Below, one piece after another: positions 50,401-63,332 of a DNA stretch of 64,000 bases (its first letter is position 1; the number at the start of each line of letters is the position of its first letter). The notes under the pieces are model-generated. The model was not told the origin of the DNA and did not search any database. It saw only the letters and a list, made by a program, of their open reading frames with translations. The DNA is from Carallia brachiata (lineage: Eukaryota > Streptophyta > Magnoliopsida > Malpighiales > Rhizophoraceae): assembly GCA_021464245.1 (NCBI GenBank), contig JADCRB010000036.1, positions 2,609,947 to 2,673,946 on the forward strand, read 5' to 3'. The translations under genes and the position numbers were made by a program.

Positions 50401-53100
50401 AACATTTTGAGGCACTTCTAAGAGCAATTGGCTCAAAGAATATTCACGAGCACCCACAGGATGTATTAATTCATCAGTGTCAAGGTGGAATATCCAATCC
50501 ATGCCAGCCTCCTAGAAGACATATAAATAAAAAAAGATAAATAACAAAAGACTGGCCTTGACAAATTGCAGTAATAAAGTAGCGTTTGGTGTTGTGCATA
50601 CCCTTGCCTTAACAATGGCCATTTCCATATTGAGGCTTTGCTTCACGAATAACTCATAATTACAAGGCTTGTAGAAGAAACTTGCCAACCAAGTCTCATT
50701 CCAAATGCGGCTAATGTTCCAAATCGTGACATGAGAACACAATATTAAATCACATATAATAAGATTTGTGTGAGCAGCAACATTCATAGACGAAGAAAGC
50801 ATCATAAAATAAATGTGTAAAAAGTATCTAGACCATATTCAGACAGTTCCATCATATCATACACCAGTCACACAAACACAATAAACTGCATTACAAAGTA
50901 ATCGTATATAAAGCATCTAGATAATCTTGAAACTGTTCCATCAGATCACACACCAGTCACGCAAACATAATAAAGTGTTGAGTATGAAAATTACAATGAA
51001 ACCCCATCAAATATATCTAAATTTTTTAGTGGAGTGGCACCTAAATATCGTAAATCAGTTCAGGAATCTATACCTTCTCAGCATGTCATTATAGTTCATA
51101 GCCCCCTATATGTACCAGGCCTTCTATAATGTAGCAGAACTGAGAGCCCAACCAAGTTTGGCATGATACATTTATTAGACCCTGCTAGTACATGATAGAA
51201 CCTGACCATGGCCATCCAATGGCAAAAGCATGCATTTAAAAAATTCATATGGTGGAGCATACAAAAAGGATGAATGCAAATTGGATGAGTTGACTCAGAC
51301 AATACATCAATACACTAGACTTCAGCCAGCAGTAACAGGGAACTTCACACTAACAACATGTAAGAGAAATCTTGAGTCCATTTGAAGGGCCCAAATGTCG
51401 AATATGAAGACAAATATCAATATAAAACAATCCATTACTCAATAAATGTAGATTCTAAGATCGTTATCCTCATTAGAGCTGCAACATCTCAAGATTGGAA
51501 AACCTAGAAAAAGATTATGTCTATAATTGGTCAAGGTTCTTTAGAATGCCAATGTATGTCAAGGTCCATAACTATTATCATAGTTCTTTTCCACAAACGC
51601 CAACAATTTTGAGAAAATCTACCATTCACGATCAAGAATTAGCAATTAACAGGTATCAAAGAGTACATGATTTCCAGAATCCTTAAGGGCACAAATTTTA
51701 AGAAGATATAAATGTTTGGCTGAGATAGAAACAGAGAGAATTGCTGCATGCTTGTGCTACAGATTGCTCCGTGTGTAAATGGCATACAACAGACTAAGAT
51801 CAAATTGCATTTAATACAGTTTATTGACCTTTTAGCTTGTTGTTCCTCTAATTCTTTCGTTCTGTGTATAATTGACACGCCCTGCAGAATGCAGATAAAG
51901 ACTGTCAAAATGGAAACTACAAACACTTGCAAATGCGGAAGCCAAAGAAGTCACACTGTGCTGTTGAAATCATGCAGTGGTAGAGGTGAGTGAAACAAGC
52001 TGTTCGGTTGTGTAAAATTATAGGAGCAAAGACAAGATTTACCGGAATCATTTTCAGAACTTGAGACACATTAGGTGCAGCAGCTCTACCCTCCACAAAA
52101 AGGAAAAATGTAGAAACTCCAATAACCTTATGATAAAGGATCCATGGTAAAACCTGTTCCAAGCCTGCAGAAGTGCTTGTTGTGATGCATATCTGCTGAT
52201 GCAGCAATTATCAGACAACAAAAAAAACATCGATACGTTCCAAGTTGTATATATCCTCCAAATAAAAATACATGCATTGCATACCGTGTGGAACAACCAA
52301 TTTGAAATCGCTCGCATAGAAGAAACAATAAAAAGAAATTCAAACGCTTTGATGGAAAAAAAAAAAAAGAAGAGAATAACTGTAGCAAAAGAAAATTTGC
52401 ATGGCCTCAACAATCAGAAGCGAATAACATCTATGGAAGGCGATCATAGTTAAACAAAGATGCAAAAGAAACAAAAAAAAAAAAAGAATACAAATATAAT
52501 TTATAACCAAATGTAATGAAATTAATGTAAAACTAATGTAATAAAACTAACAGGACTGCTAAAATAAAACTAATGTAATAACCCAATTCTCCAAAAGAGC
52601 AAAAATAATGATCAAGTTTGTATTACCATTTTTTACAAAAGAGAGAGTGAGAGAGAGACAGAGAAAGAGAAGAGAAACAGACACCAACGTAAGTGTAGCT
52701 GACCTTGGGCTTCAAGTCCTTGCCAAAATGGAACTTCCAGTCCCTAAAATAAGGAAAAGAGGGAGAGAATGGATCCGACCCAGAAGATGGTCACATCCGG
52801 AATCCGCATTAGATGATGCGGAAACGGCGGTGGTGGTGGTGGCCGCCACCTCCATGCCGGGGAACCGGAGGAGGTTGTTGCGGTGATGATCAGTGGAGTA
52901 GTGGCGAGAAATGGGGTCTAAGGTAAGGCCTCCGCCGCGCCATTGGAGAAGAAAGGCGAAAGCGGCAAGAGAGAGAGGAAGGAGAGTAACGAGGAAGAGA
53001 ATACGCGAAGTGAATGTGTGATGATGATGGAAGAAGACGCGGAATGTGAAGGTGTGTTGGAGGTGAAGTTGGTGGTGGGCCGACTCGAACCACCCGCCAT
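47447..53100 (-). CDS. Golgi-type glycosyltransferase, GT92/DUF23 family, two frameshifts in exon 1
   Basis: Type II membrane glycosyltransferase of unknown substrate. Eleven exons: 52704-53100, 52043-52192, 51829-51881, 50602-50710, 50377-50511, 50172-50216, 48951-49138, 48572-48713, 48190-48236, 47816-47903, 47447-47701. A Ser/Thr-rich start ([12 protein letters not shown]) precedes a hydrophobic anchor ([20 protein letters not shown]). The catalytic part has [36 protein letters not shown], a DxD motif in HLDTDEL, then [24 protein letters not shown] and [14 protein letters not shown]. Exon 1 needs two single-base additions, near 53010-53020 and near 52770-52775, to link start, anchor and [13 protein letters not shown]; with both, its 399 nt close in phase 0 with exon 2. 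Corrected length 536. In Arabidopsis a related gene (At2g41451, from memory) also lies near ARP. Confidence 0.85.
49350..50005. other. Unexplained stretch in intron 6 of the GT92-like gene
   Basis: The intron 49139-50171 is enlarged by less AT-rich sequence with no clear domain, terminal repeat or duplication. An old insertion is possible. Nothing further can be supported. Confidence 0.3.
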
Positions 53101-54809
53101 TGCCTATCTATTACATGTAACCAACCAACAAACTCAAACAGAAGCCCCTGCCACCCTCGCACATATGTATATATACATAAATATATATGTATATATAGAG
53201 ATATATATATGTAGATATGAACAATGTAAAAGCTTTTGAGTTGCGTCGATATATAGGCTTATAGGCTTGTCGTAGGTAGGTTGGTGGTGGCGATGGTGGG
53301 GGAGAGAGAGAGAGATAGAGAGGAAGAGAGAGAGAGAGAGAGTTGAAAGTGGGAAGTTTGAAACTGAAAGTGCTTTTAAAGAGGTTTGGAAGAAGAATGC
53401 CTATGCCCGTTTTTGTCGTTCCGTAGAGTTATTGCCGTCTTTCAGTTTCTTTATTTGCTCTGGGCCTCCTTGTTTCGTTCGCGGATGAAAAAGTAAATGT
53501 AGAATCGATACATATTAATCGATTAATTATTATGTTAATTAAATAAATAATATTTATTATAAAAAAATAATAATAAAACTATCTTGCATCAATTTTTTCT
53601 TGTGTCTTTATACATTTTTTCATTTAGGTTTTTTAATAATAATAATTAAATTTTGGAACATAAAATTAACCAAAAAAATTAGAACATAACAGAAGTATAA
53701 ATAAATAAATAAATAGATTTTTTTTTTGGGTAAAGGTTGAGTAATTTGTAAAATTATCATTTTGTTTTTCTGATTTTTGATTGTTTTTCAATTGCGATTG
53801 TGTTGCTCAAAATTAATATTGGGATTCTGACTTGAATTGTGCAGCCTAAACCAACTGCACATGCCTACTAGGCTACTACATTAATGAAAACTACTTGTTT
53901 TTTTTTGTTTACCAAAACTGGAAAACTTTGCTTCAGTCATCTCCCGTTTCTTTTATTTTCTCCCCTTTTAGTCCCAGCGCCTTTCTTCTTCTTCTTCTTC
54001 TACTGTTATTTTTAAAGTGAGAAAAATAGGAAAGTAAACCTATCAAAAAATATTACAAGAATTATACAAGTGAACTTCGTAAACCTATATTTTAGCTCTA
54101 TTAAACGCTGCAAAATTTTTAATCTGATAAACTTTTCTTTACCGTTAGACCACAAGGTTCCATCTTAGTATGAACCCTTTTCTTTCATCAAATTCAAACA
54201 CTTTCTTGTTAAATGGCCCTTTGTCCTTTGGGGGGTTTTCATCCAAATTTGGTTAAAGCTTATCAATTATGTCTCATAACCATTACCAATGATAGCATCA
54301 AGCTATAGGAATTAGATAATACTTGTTCATATTATGGTTTTAGGTGTTTTAGATTTAAATAATACTTACCAATTTGACAAAGAATTCATGGGTTTCGAGT
54401 TTGCGTCGGGTCGTGCCATATGTTGAAATGGCATACAACCAGCAAGGGTAATGGAACTTTTTGATTCCTCTTCCACGTCCCAACACAAAATATCAAAAAA
54501 AAAAAACTGGCAGTGAGCAGAAATGCCTAACCGTACTGTAAATTCAACTGCATTGATTCAAAAGACAAATAACTATAACCAGATGCATATATGAAAGCCT
54601 TCTCATAAACTTTGACGAAAAAAAATTATTTCGAGTAATGGCAATACAATGGAGAACAATAACAATACAACATAACGAGAAGCATTCATGGTTCAACCAA
54701 GCGTGAGAATACACCGTAGCTTGGCTAATTTATCAATTATGAGTTCATAGTAAACAAAATGTAAAAGAATGTAGGACAATCCCAACCTTGGACAGCCGGT
54801 GTATTTGTG
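53101..54809. other. Intergenic, promoter side of the GT92-like gene and FPGS 3' flank
   Basis: GA microsatellite at 53302-53342 in the presumed 5' leader or promoter of the glycosyltransferase, TA-rich repeats at 53163-53215, and a CTT repeat at 53985-54000. No gene supported. Confidence 0.6.
53302..53342. repeat. (GA)n microsatellite near the GT92-like promoter
   Basis: Interrupted GA units about 200-240 bp upstream of the start codon. GA/CT tracts are common in plant 5' leaders and core promoters. Confidence 0.8.
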
Positions 54810-57800
54810 TTATCTTTTCAATAGCTTTAGCACATCTCCCACCAGATGTAATGACCCAGTGACGAGAACCTGTAATTCGACAACAAGAACAGTAGAGCCC
54901 TGGTTAGCACAACTGGAACCAAGACTCCCTCAATCCCCCCGCCTCCTCGAAATACACCTTGAGGGCCCGAGGGGGGTCGTTGTCTAAGGTGGGGGGAGGA
55001 GATAGAACACATCGTACGATGCTCTTCTAAAGAGTCCTCCGCAGTATTTAACTCGCAGAGATGAGTTATATACTTGTTATGTATTCAAATCAATTTGATT
55101 ACAAAATTATAGCTCATTTAGGATTTAAGAAACTTAGTTGTTCCCAAAAGAGTTAAAGAATCTATTTTCCCGTACAATGCTTCCAGAACATCCGGACCAT
55201 GTAAAAAATGAACAAGATAAAAAGTTTATTAGTCCTGCAATTTACTAATCAGCGTCCGTCACGGCATAGATATCTTGATCTCATTTACGTTCAGCTATGC
55301 ATCCACAAGAACATGAACATGTTAAGTATTTCTTACCTGAACTCTGAGGGAAGGGTTTTCTCTAACACAATCTCTCAACCATTTTATTGTCAGTGGCAGT
55401 GAAGGAAACACAGTGCTGCAAGCAAAATGTCTGTCTGTGGGTTTGCAATGAGAAGCATCCTCGTAAAGAAATTCATAGGGCGGTAGGACATCGGTACCGT
55501 CCATCTTGGCACTCTTGTCCAATAGAGAATCTAATTCTGAAAGCAACGAAATAATTGTTAGCTCCAACCTTTCGGCCAACAATATTAAGATGCACAAATT
55601 GCTCAAGGCATTGACAACAAAAGAGGTTCTAGTAAGTTAATAGCTTTTCACTATAGCATAAATGAATAGGCCATAAAGAGGAAGCTCATGCACAAGAATG
55701 TTGAAACAGCTAAAATTACATCTATTACACGTATGAATTAGCCCTCCAAGGTTGCAGCGCAACAGCACATGACAGTACTACGGTTAGCCACATAAGCTTT
55801 CAAAAACTATCGTCTTTTGTCTTTTAAAAGTTCCTATGGCACATGCACATATAATCAATGTGAGACTGAGTGTGCACGGAAAGAGAGCAAGAGAGAGAGA
55901 GAGAGAGAGACTAGAAGGCTACTCGGGCACTCAGCATTGACAGCATCATATTATGGCAAATTACAGAACATAGTCACTTGAAGAGTTCATATTGGAAACA
56001 GTAAGTAAATCAAGATATTTTAGGATTTCAGGATATAAACATTCAACGAAAATATTGTACCTATCCCATGGATGATCTTTTCCCAAAATCTTGCAAGCTA
56101 AACTGCCACGATAAATCCTTGTATGAGGTACTTGAAGGAATGATTGAGGAACTGGAAGTAACCTTGTTATATGTTGACATACTTGGGACAAAAATGGCCT
56201 TAGAGAAGTAAGTACCTACGAACAAAGTTAAAAATCCTCAGTGTCAGTTCTACGCAGATAGATGGAAACCAGTAGCAAGGGCAAAAAAAGGTAAAGTTGC
56301 ATTCCTAATATCATTCCTTAGCAAGTATAATTATTCCAATGCATCCTCATTAAACAAGTTTATCTCCATCCATCCTGACAGTTTTGACCGAAACTATCAA
56401 AATCCCACTCGCGAAAGGCAACTCTAATCTCTCATTTTTGTTGGGTAACGTATAGACGTACACCACAATAAAGCCCCATGTTACTGGACCTTAACATGAA
56501 TACCAAATTCCCGTTCTTTATAACTCTTCTCGTTCTTCGATACACAAAAGATAGAATTGCTAGATGAACTAATGAACTGCTACTGAGCAGAACATGAAAA
56601 AGAATTAATTTTCGTGACTGCTTGGCTACTATGCAATTAGCAGATTCAGCACAACACAATCACTACCAAAACAGAATTACCAAAAGTTTGAAGGCTGCAA
56701 GGATGCAACTGCCAAGGCGAGAAAGGGAGGATGTCAATTGAATAGGCACAAGAAAAAAGACAAGCAGGATAGAAGGAAAAATGAGGAACTGATCCATTAG
56801 CAACAAAGCGATTTACTAACCAGTATCATTATCAATTCCTTAATCGCACAATGTCAATCAATGAATTAAAACTCAATATTTTCATTCCATGCTACTAGAA
56901 GGTTCTGTTGAGAGAGAGAGGAAGAGGATTGCCCTTTGAAATGCGAAATACAAATATAATTAGCTCTTGGATGAAAGAGTTTCAAAGCAGAAGTACCTGA
57001 GGAAGCACATGAACTAACCAGCCGTGGAAGTAAAATTTGGGGATCTCTGACCTCCATGCAGTTAAATAAAAGAATCTAAACCATAAAAATATGGATAAGT
57101 GAGAAGCTAATGATTCGAATCTGACTAGGTATAAATAGTATGTGAAACAGCCACAAAGAAAATGTCTCTAATCAAGTCTCAAACAGAATCTCCGTGATAA
57201 GTTGGAATCTTCACCTTCTTTGATATTTTGTTTGATTCATCAACACTGCCCCACTCACGATTGTTGTAACCATTCACCCAAACTTCCTTTCCCTTTTCAA
57301 TATCATGGGCAGAAGGTGACAAAATAGCTGGCGATTTGTTTTTTGTTTTAGTTGCACTACAGAACCATTTGGCACAAACCTCCATGCTCTCTGGACTGTG
57401 AGCTCCATCCAGGTAGAAAATCAGATCCCCAGGAGAATTCTCAGCTACATCTGATGAAATGCAGGAATTTGACGAAGAATCACAAAAAATTTGGGCCCTC
57501 CCAGAAAGACGTGCTGTTGAGAGACCCCTACGAAATGCCTCTGGTAAATTAGCTTCCCAGTTATTCTGTTTAACATTCCACAGCTGACCAGTCAATAAAT
57601 TATGATATAGCCCCAGATGTAGACACAAGAAGATAACCATTACTATGATATCCTCGAATGTAGGAACTAACAAAATAACCAATGAAAAAAGCGTAAGAGA
57701 GAGAACCACCCAATGCAAAACTTTCTGCCAAATACGTGAACAAACTGGACTGTCACTACTAGGATACTCCAAGAAAAAAAAAAAACAACTTATGGGAGAG

Positions 57801-60800
57801 TAAAGATGTGAACTGCATACAATTTGTCTAATTGAACCAATACTAGTACACAAGCTTCTAAGACTTTGTGCAAATGTGCTGAAAAAAATAAACAAACATC
57901 AAGCAATATGTATATTTTCACTACAATCAAAAAAGTACAAAGTTCACCACATGTCAAAGACCAGAAGCAGCCAGATGGTAGATAGCATACAGTTTACTGA
58001 AACATAAAATGTCATGAAAGTTTCACCAAAAAAAAAAAATAAAATGTCATGAAAGTAAATTGAACTGACATCTTGGAATAGTTTGTTCCAATTTCCTGTT
58101 CTCTGAAGCCAACATTTACACAGAGAAACAGCGAGACCGGCATTGGTGAACTGATGGTCGCCAGACAAGCTTAGCGTAAGCCCATCCAACTTGTTATGTT
58201 CAAGCACTGCAACTACTTTCAAGGGGACCTGCATTATTAATAGGTCAATCAACACTTCAAATCATTACTCTCTCTGTTAAAGCCACTTCAGGTATTAATG
58301 TGCACTTCATGTAAGCTTTTGAAGCTTCGGGAATTGGTCTTAGAAAAATGCCAAGTTGATAGTGGATATTATATTCTTAAGAACATGGCACGTTTAGATA
58401 AAGACAATTCACTAATGAGCAAATGTTCTTATAACAATTATTCTGCAGGAGACCCTGCTACAGGTCATTCTCAGATGGTACACAAATATATCAAGACTGA
58501 TAACCAACAATTAAAATGAAAAAGGGATGGGAATGGCTCTAAAAATTCGAGTCACAAGGTAATATCTGGCAACAGCATGATAAATGCTAGATTATGTTTA
58601 GATAACTTTCATCAACAAACATTTCACAAAGCACGATGTCAAATGTTACTGATGACATTAAACTTTGGCCTACAATTACCTTCAGTTCATCAGCCTTCTC
58701 CTGAAGAACATCCATTGCTTCAACATGTTGGGATACGGTAAATGCAGGAATTTGAGGCTTCAGGAGCATGGAAGACATCAACCCAATTCAGAAAATACTT
58801 GAAAAAGAATAATGCCAATTAGAGCATCAAAACAGAAATGTTGCTATAAATAATTAATGTCAAAGAAAATCACAGTTTGTGATAATTAACTGCTAATATA
58901 TGAGATTGGCATTATACCTTGAAAATTCCAGCCTTGTGCGATGCAATCTCTCCAAGAGTATTTCCTGCACAGTAGCATGGCAATATGAAACTAAGCTGCA
59001 ATCACCTCTGACTTTAGATGCACGCAAATAGTGGAAATTTTGAAGAAGTAAATTTTTGCAACTGCAATAAAGTCAAATTCATCTATTAAAACCTAACTTT
59101 GTATTTAGAGTAAGATTGGATAGACAAATAAAGAAGGAAAACTTGTTGAGATGGATAAGATTTCACTAAATGGCGCACCCAATATCTCCGTATGATCCAT
59201 TCCCAAGGAAGTAATGCCACAGACAACAGGCTCCTTAATCTGCAAGGTTTTGTGAAAAAAATTCCATCAACAAAATTCCTTTTACAAAGTCTTTTGCATT
59301 CTGTTGCATAGCAAAGCACCATTAAGATTGCAAAATGCTTCTATTAGTGAGGACTAATTCAAAGATAAGGCGCATACCACATTCGTTGAATCCTTTTCCC
59401 TCCAAGCCCCACTTCAATGATAGCAACATCCACCTGTAGCAAGAGGAAAAAACTGCATCATTAATTCAAACGAAGAAGCAACAAATTGTTTTTGCCAGAG
59501 TTCAAACATAAAAAATGCATGCATGTATACAAGAGAGAGAGAGAGAGAGAGAGAGTAAAAACATGTGAAATACAAGAACAATACATGGTTAAGATACCAA
59601 ACAAAAAATGGAGGTTTATGCCAATGACGAGATCCAATCCATCTGCGTGGGACATGCATGGCTCAGTCGCTCCAGAGGTCTTAATAGAAAATATGGGTAC
59701 CATATCTATAGCCAATATTTAGCAATTACAACAGCTGCATTAGCATTTAATGATCAGGGTCCATTGTAGAATAATATTCAGGTAATATCTAACTTTAACA
59801 TTCGTCTTTGCAAATTAATTCAGGAGAAAGGCCCCTCGAGTAAAAACCAATTAGAATTCAGCATCAGGAATCTGGAAGACACCACATTCATGTTATAAGA
59901 TAATCAATATTATCTCATCAGCATCTTCCAAAAGAGACAACTCTACTGTCATTTTGAGGTCTTACTCACTAGTCACACTGATATGTACAAAACAAGACAA
60001 AAACAACGTATCTGCAACAAGTTTTAATTCCTGAGGCACAAAAAATATTGAGCTTTAGTGGACATCAAAAATCTGTAGCTAACCTGTTCACAAACAAATA
60101 TTTTGAATGCCAAGATAGTAAGAAACTGAAACAGTGGGGGCATTGGCAGTCCTCTGTTACATGCTCCTGAAAATAAAATCCATATAATCAAGCGACTGTT
60201 ATTTTAAGATCAAGAATTAAAAGCAAAAAGCACATTCAATTCTACAGTATTATTACAATTTAATATATGATCTATTTCTAGGCATCACTCAATGGATTAA
60301 ACTTTTGGGTTGAACGTTTCTTGATGTGGTATCAGAACCTTCATGACCAAGAGATCATGAGTCTCAATCAAGCTGCCCTCAGAATTGATTGTGAATTTCT
60401 GAAGCCCAAGGGAGCTATGTTTGTTCGAGCATCCAGTCCAAAGAGCTGGACTTTCACACAAGGGGTGTGTTAGAGTTTAACATATGATCCACTCCTAGGC
60501 CTCACCAATAGATTAAGATATGGGGTTGAAAGGTTTCTTGATGGGTATCATCCAAAATTGCTGCTAGATTGAAAATGATGAAGAAGAATTGTGAGTCTTA
60601 TTTAGGCTTGAGCCCCAAAAAGGGATAGCATTGATAGGTATCTACTAGAGTCTGAATCCAAAGTATGATATTGTGTATTACTTGTCTATGTGTTCTTTTT
60701 GTTGGTTGAGAGAGACATTCTAAGAAGAGTGCTCCTTAAAAAGACAGTATAATAAGAACTACAAGCTGTGTACTCGGCTCTGGGACCAAGTATGATTGAA

Positions 60801-63332
60801 CACACACATAGTAATGACTGGTTTGCAATTTTTTCTTGTGTAAAATTTTGGATCGTCTAGATATCTGCAACGTCACCACGGAAACCGAAAGTTTCAAAAA
60901 TAAAGTGACTCACAAAGGATCTTCAAGTCCCTACAATTAGTCTTTTCACTATAGCACTCAAATCTAGATTTCTAGTGAAATTCCATCTCATCACAAAAAT
61001 TTAAATATAACAGCAGTAAGTTGACATCATTTATTCACCTCCTGCAAATAGTAACATGAACAATTTTCCGAGCAAATTCTTTCCCAAATTAAACACTACC
61101 CATTTGCTGCTCTATTCACCTAGAACACAAGGAAATTTAATCTTTAATCTTCAAATAACTTCTGAACAGCACAGAAGTTAAGAAATAGTACCTTCAATTG
61201 ATTCCAACAATCCCAAAAATACTGAAGAAATTTATCTTCAGATATGTCCAACCTACAATAGCATTTCAAAGTCAGGCACAAAAATCAAAGAGGCAGAAAA
61301 ATCTAACCACGTTAAGTAAAAACCCAAGTTCACAAATCTATTTCATTTTTCAGAGTACAATGAAAAAGATGCAGCTATCCTTGTCAAACTAACACAAAAA
61401 TGCACAAATTAAAAATCTACCCAATTTAAAGATGAACAAGTCAAACAAAACCGTTAGAGAAGGGAGATCACCAATGCATCACATCCAAAGAATGGTAAAA
61501 GAAAGAAGGATCCTTGTCAGTAAGAAAGACTGAAAAAGTTAAAAGGCACATGTGAAAGCTCAATGGTTATGGAAAAGAAAAAAAAAAAAAAAAGGGACCC
61601 TCATGTTCATACAGCATTTAAATATCATGAATTCCTCTTTTAGTCAGTGAATTTACTGACCTTGAATGTCACAATTTTGGGAGTATTTTTTTGTAAGACT
61701 AGTTTGTTGTTCAGAGTGCAATTACTGATAATTGATGGTAGAGATTAGCATGAAACTGACACTTTTGTCCTATATTTTCTGGAGGGAGGATGATATTTGC
61801 AGAAGAAATGTTTATACTAACCCATCTATACGGAATCTTTCTCTCACATCAATCAGGTGAGGAGATGTAAATAGCCCAGTTCGATAACTGCATTCGCGTA
61901 ATATAGCCTCGCAGAATGCGCAAGTTGAACCCTGAAACATAAATCCATTATAGAAAGAACACAATTAAAAGAGGTGTTCGATACAATATTATAACGTGCT
62001 TCTTTAAGCCTCACACAGAACTTAATACAACAGAGTCAAGCATCCAAGCAGATGGAGCAGTGATGTGTCTCTGAGTGTGTGCATGTTTTTGTGCAACAAA
62101 ATACTCTTTTCTAAAACTAATGACATCCAATTATTGAAACAGATGTGCCTTTTTAACATTAAAAAATCAAAATGCCTCTTATATACTTATATCCATATTA
62201 GTTTATGTTTATTATGTATGTTTTGGGTCTCTTCCATTTCAAAAAATGTATTTTTTTTTTTTTGGATTTACTAGCAAAAGTAAGGTTCCAAATCTGGATG
62301 ACAGACATAATTGTGGGTGTTGAAACAGGTATATAGTCAATTTTAGATGCTAAGTAAATGAATGTAAAGGACAGCACCTTTCCTTTGGTCCCAGCAACAT
62401 GGATAATCTTGAGCCCAACTATTTGCTCTTCCAAGCCTAGAATCTGTACAAAAACATGAGTCTTTCCTTCAATCCTTAGGCAACTTCAATTGGAGAAAAG
62501 AATAAAAAAAGGAAAGATACTCCAAGTTCCAATCTGGAAACATGATCTATTGAACTCAATTAGATCACTGTCTCTGTATTCACGAAATAAGTTCACAAGT
62601 GATAAAGAAAACCAAGAATTTGCTCTTTATAGATACAAGTCACTAAATAAAGAAATTTCAGGATATGAACTACCATAGCAGTAGAGAAAAGAAGCCATTA
62701 TGATTAAGATTTTCAAATTAAGATGCATGGTTGGTTCCCGCATTCATACACATTAAACATTTACATTTTATTGGAAAATTTTAACAAGTTATACCTTCAG
62801 ATACATCTGCATCCTGTCCAATTTTCCATATTTTCCGCCAACAGACGAATGGTCTCCACGTTTCTTACTTGTAATAAGAGAAGTAAGTGCTTCCATGGCT
62901 GTCTCATATGATGTAGAAAGAGGCAAGTCTTGCAAGCAATCGTCAACAACTACATTACTTTCTGTTTTCTCAACGACTTGAGAAGACATCTTTTGATACC
63001 TAAAACCTGAAGGAGTTCAACCAGCAAAGGATTTTCAAAACTCAAATAAGACTCTCACACCTTGAATGAAGATCTTATCTATATTATCTTTTCTACCAAA
63101 GTATATTTAAAAAGGGACAAATAAGTAGCATGATTGCTACAATTGTTCTACCTTTTGCTTGCAAAACAAAATTCCTATGTCTAGCTAGATGATGTGCAGC
63201 AGTATTAGCTGGCTGACAAGAAAATCTCCATGGGGTTTTAATGGAAGATCGGTTTCCTCTCTTATGGAAGCGTGAAACTTCAAATATCCCACACTTCAGA
63301 GAAGTACTCAAGTGAATTATCATAGGAGGCAT
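54810..63332 (-). CDS. FPGS: Folylpolyglutamate synthase (mitochondrial FPGS-like), several frameshifts
   Basis: ATP-dependent ligase that adds glutamates to folates. Sixteen exons: 63152-63332, 62795-62999, 62378-62443, 61822-61931, 61192-61252, 60084-60166, 59378-59433, 59179-59239, 58918-58965, 58680-58757, 58070-58228, 57215-57583, 56997-57075, 56061-56215, 55337-55536, 54810-54869. Exon 1 looks like a transit peptide (basic, Ser/Arg-rich). The P-loop [14 protein letters not shown] spans exons 3-4, then [80 protein letters not shown] and [12 protein letters not shown]. Sequence is closer to Arabidopsis mitochondrial FPGS2 than to the plastid form (from memory). Single-base breaks lie in exon 6 (near 60149), exon 7 (59393-59396), exon 9 (58919-58921) and exon 14 (56091-56092), possibly also at the exon 1-2 join. 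ATG 62989 is an alternative start. The first acceptor of exon 12 is not certain. Confidence 0.9.
55888..55909. repeat. (GA)n microsatellite in FPGS intron 14
   Basis: About ten GA units on the + strand within the intron between exons 14 and 15. Confidence 0.85.
59532..59554. repeat. (GA)n microsatellite in FPGS intron 6
   Basis: About eleven GA units on the + strand in the intron between exons 6 and 7. Confidence 0.85.
60250..60555 (+). mobile_element. TRIM-like small LTR retroelement remnant in FPGS intron 5
   Basis: Two direct repeats of about 85-90 bp (60250-60339 and 60468-60553) share atatgatc, ctaggc-tcac, attaa and gggttgaa-g-tttcttgatg. The first is followed by tggtatcagaacc (60327-60339), close to the initiator tRNA-Met primer-binding site TGGTATCAGAGC of plant LTR elements. 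The second opens with TGTTAG after a purine tract acaaggggtg. Internal sequence is only about 125 bp. This fits a terminal-repeat retrotransposon in miniature. The second repeat is also followed by a primer-site-like gggtatcatcc, so a longer tandem or degraded array is possible. Confidence 0.5.
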
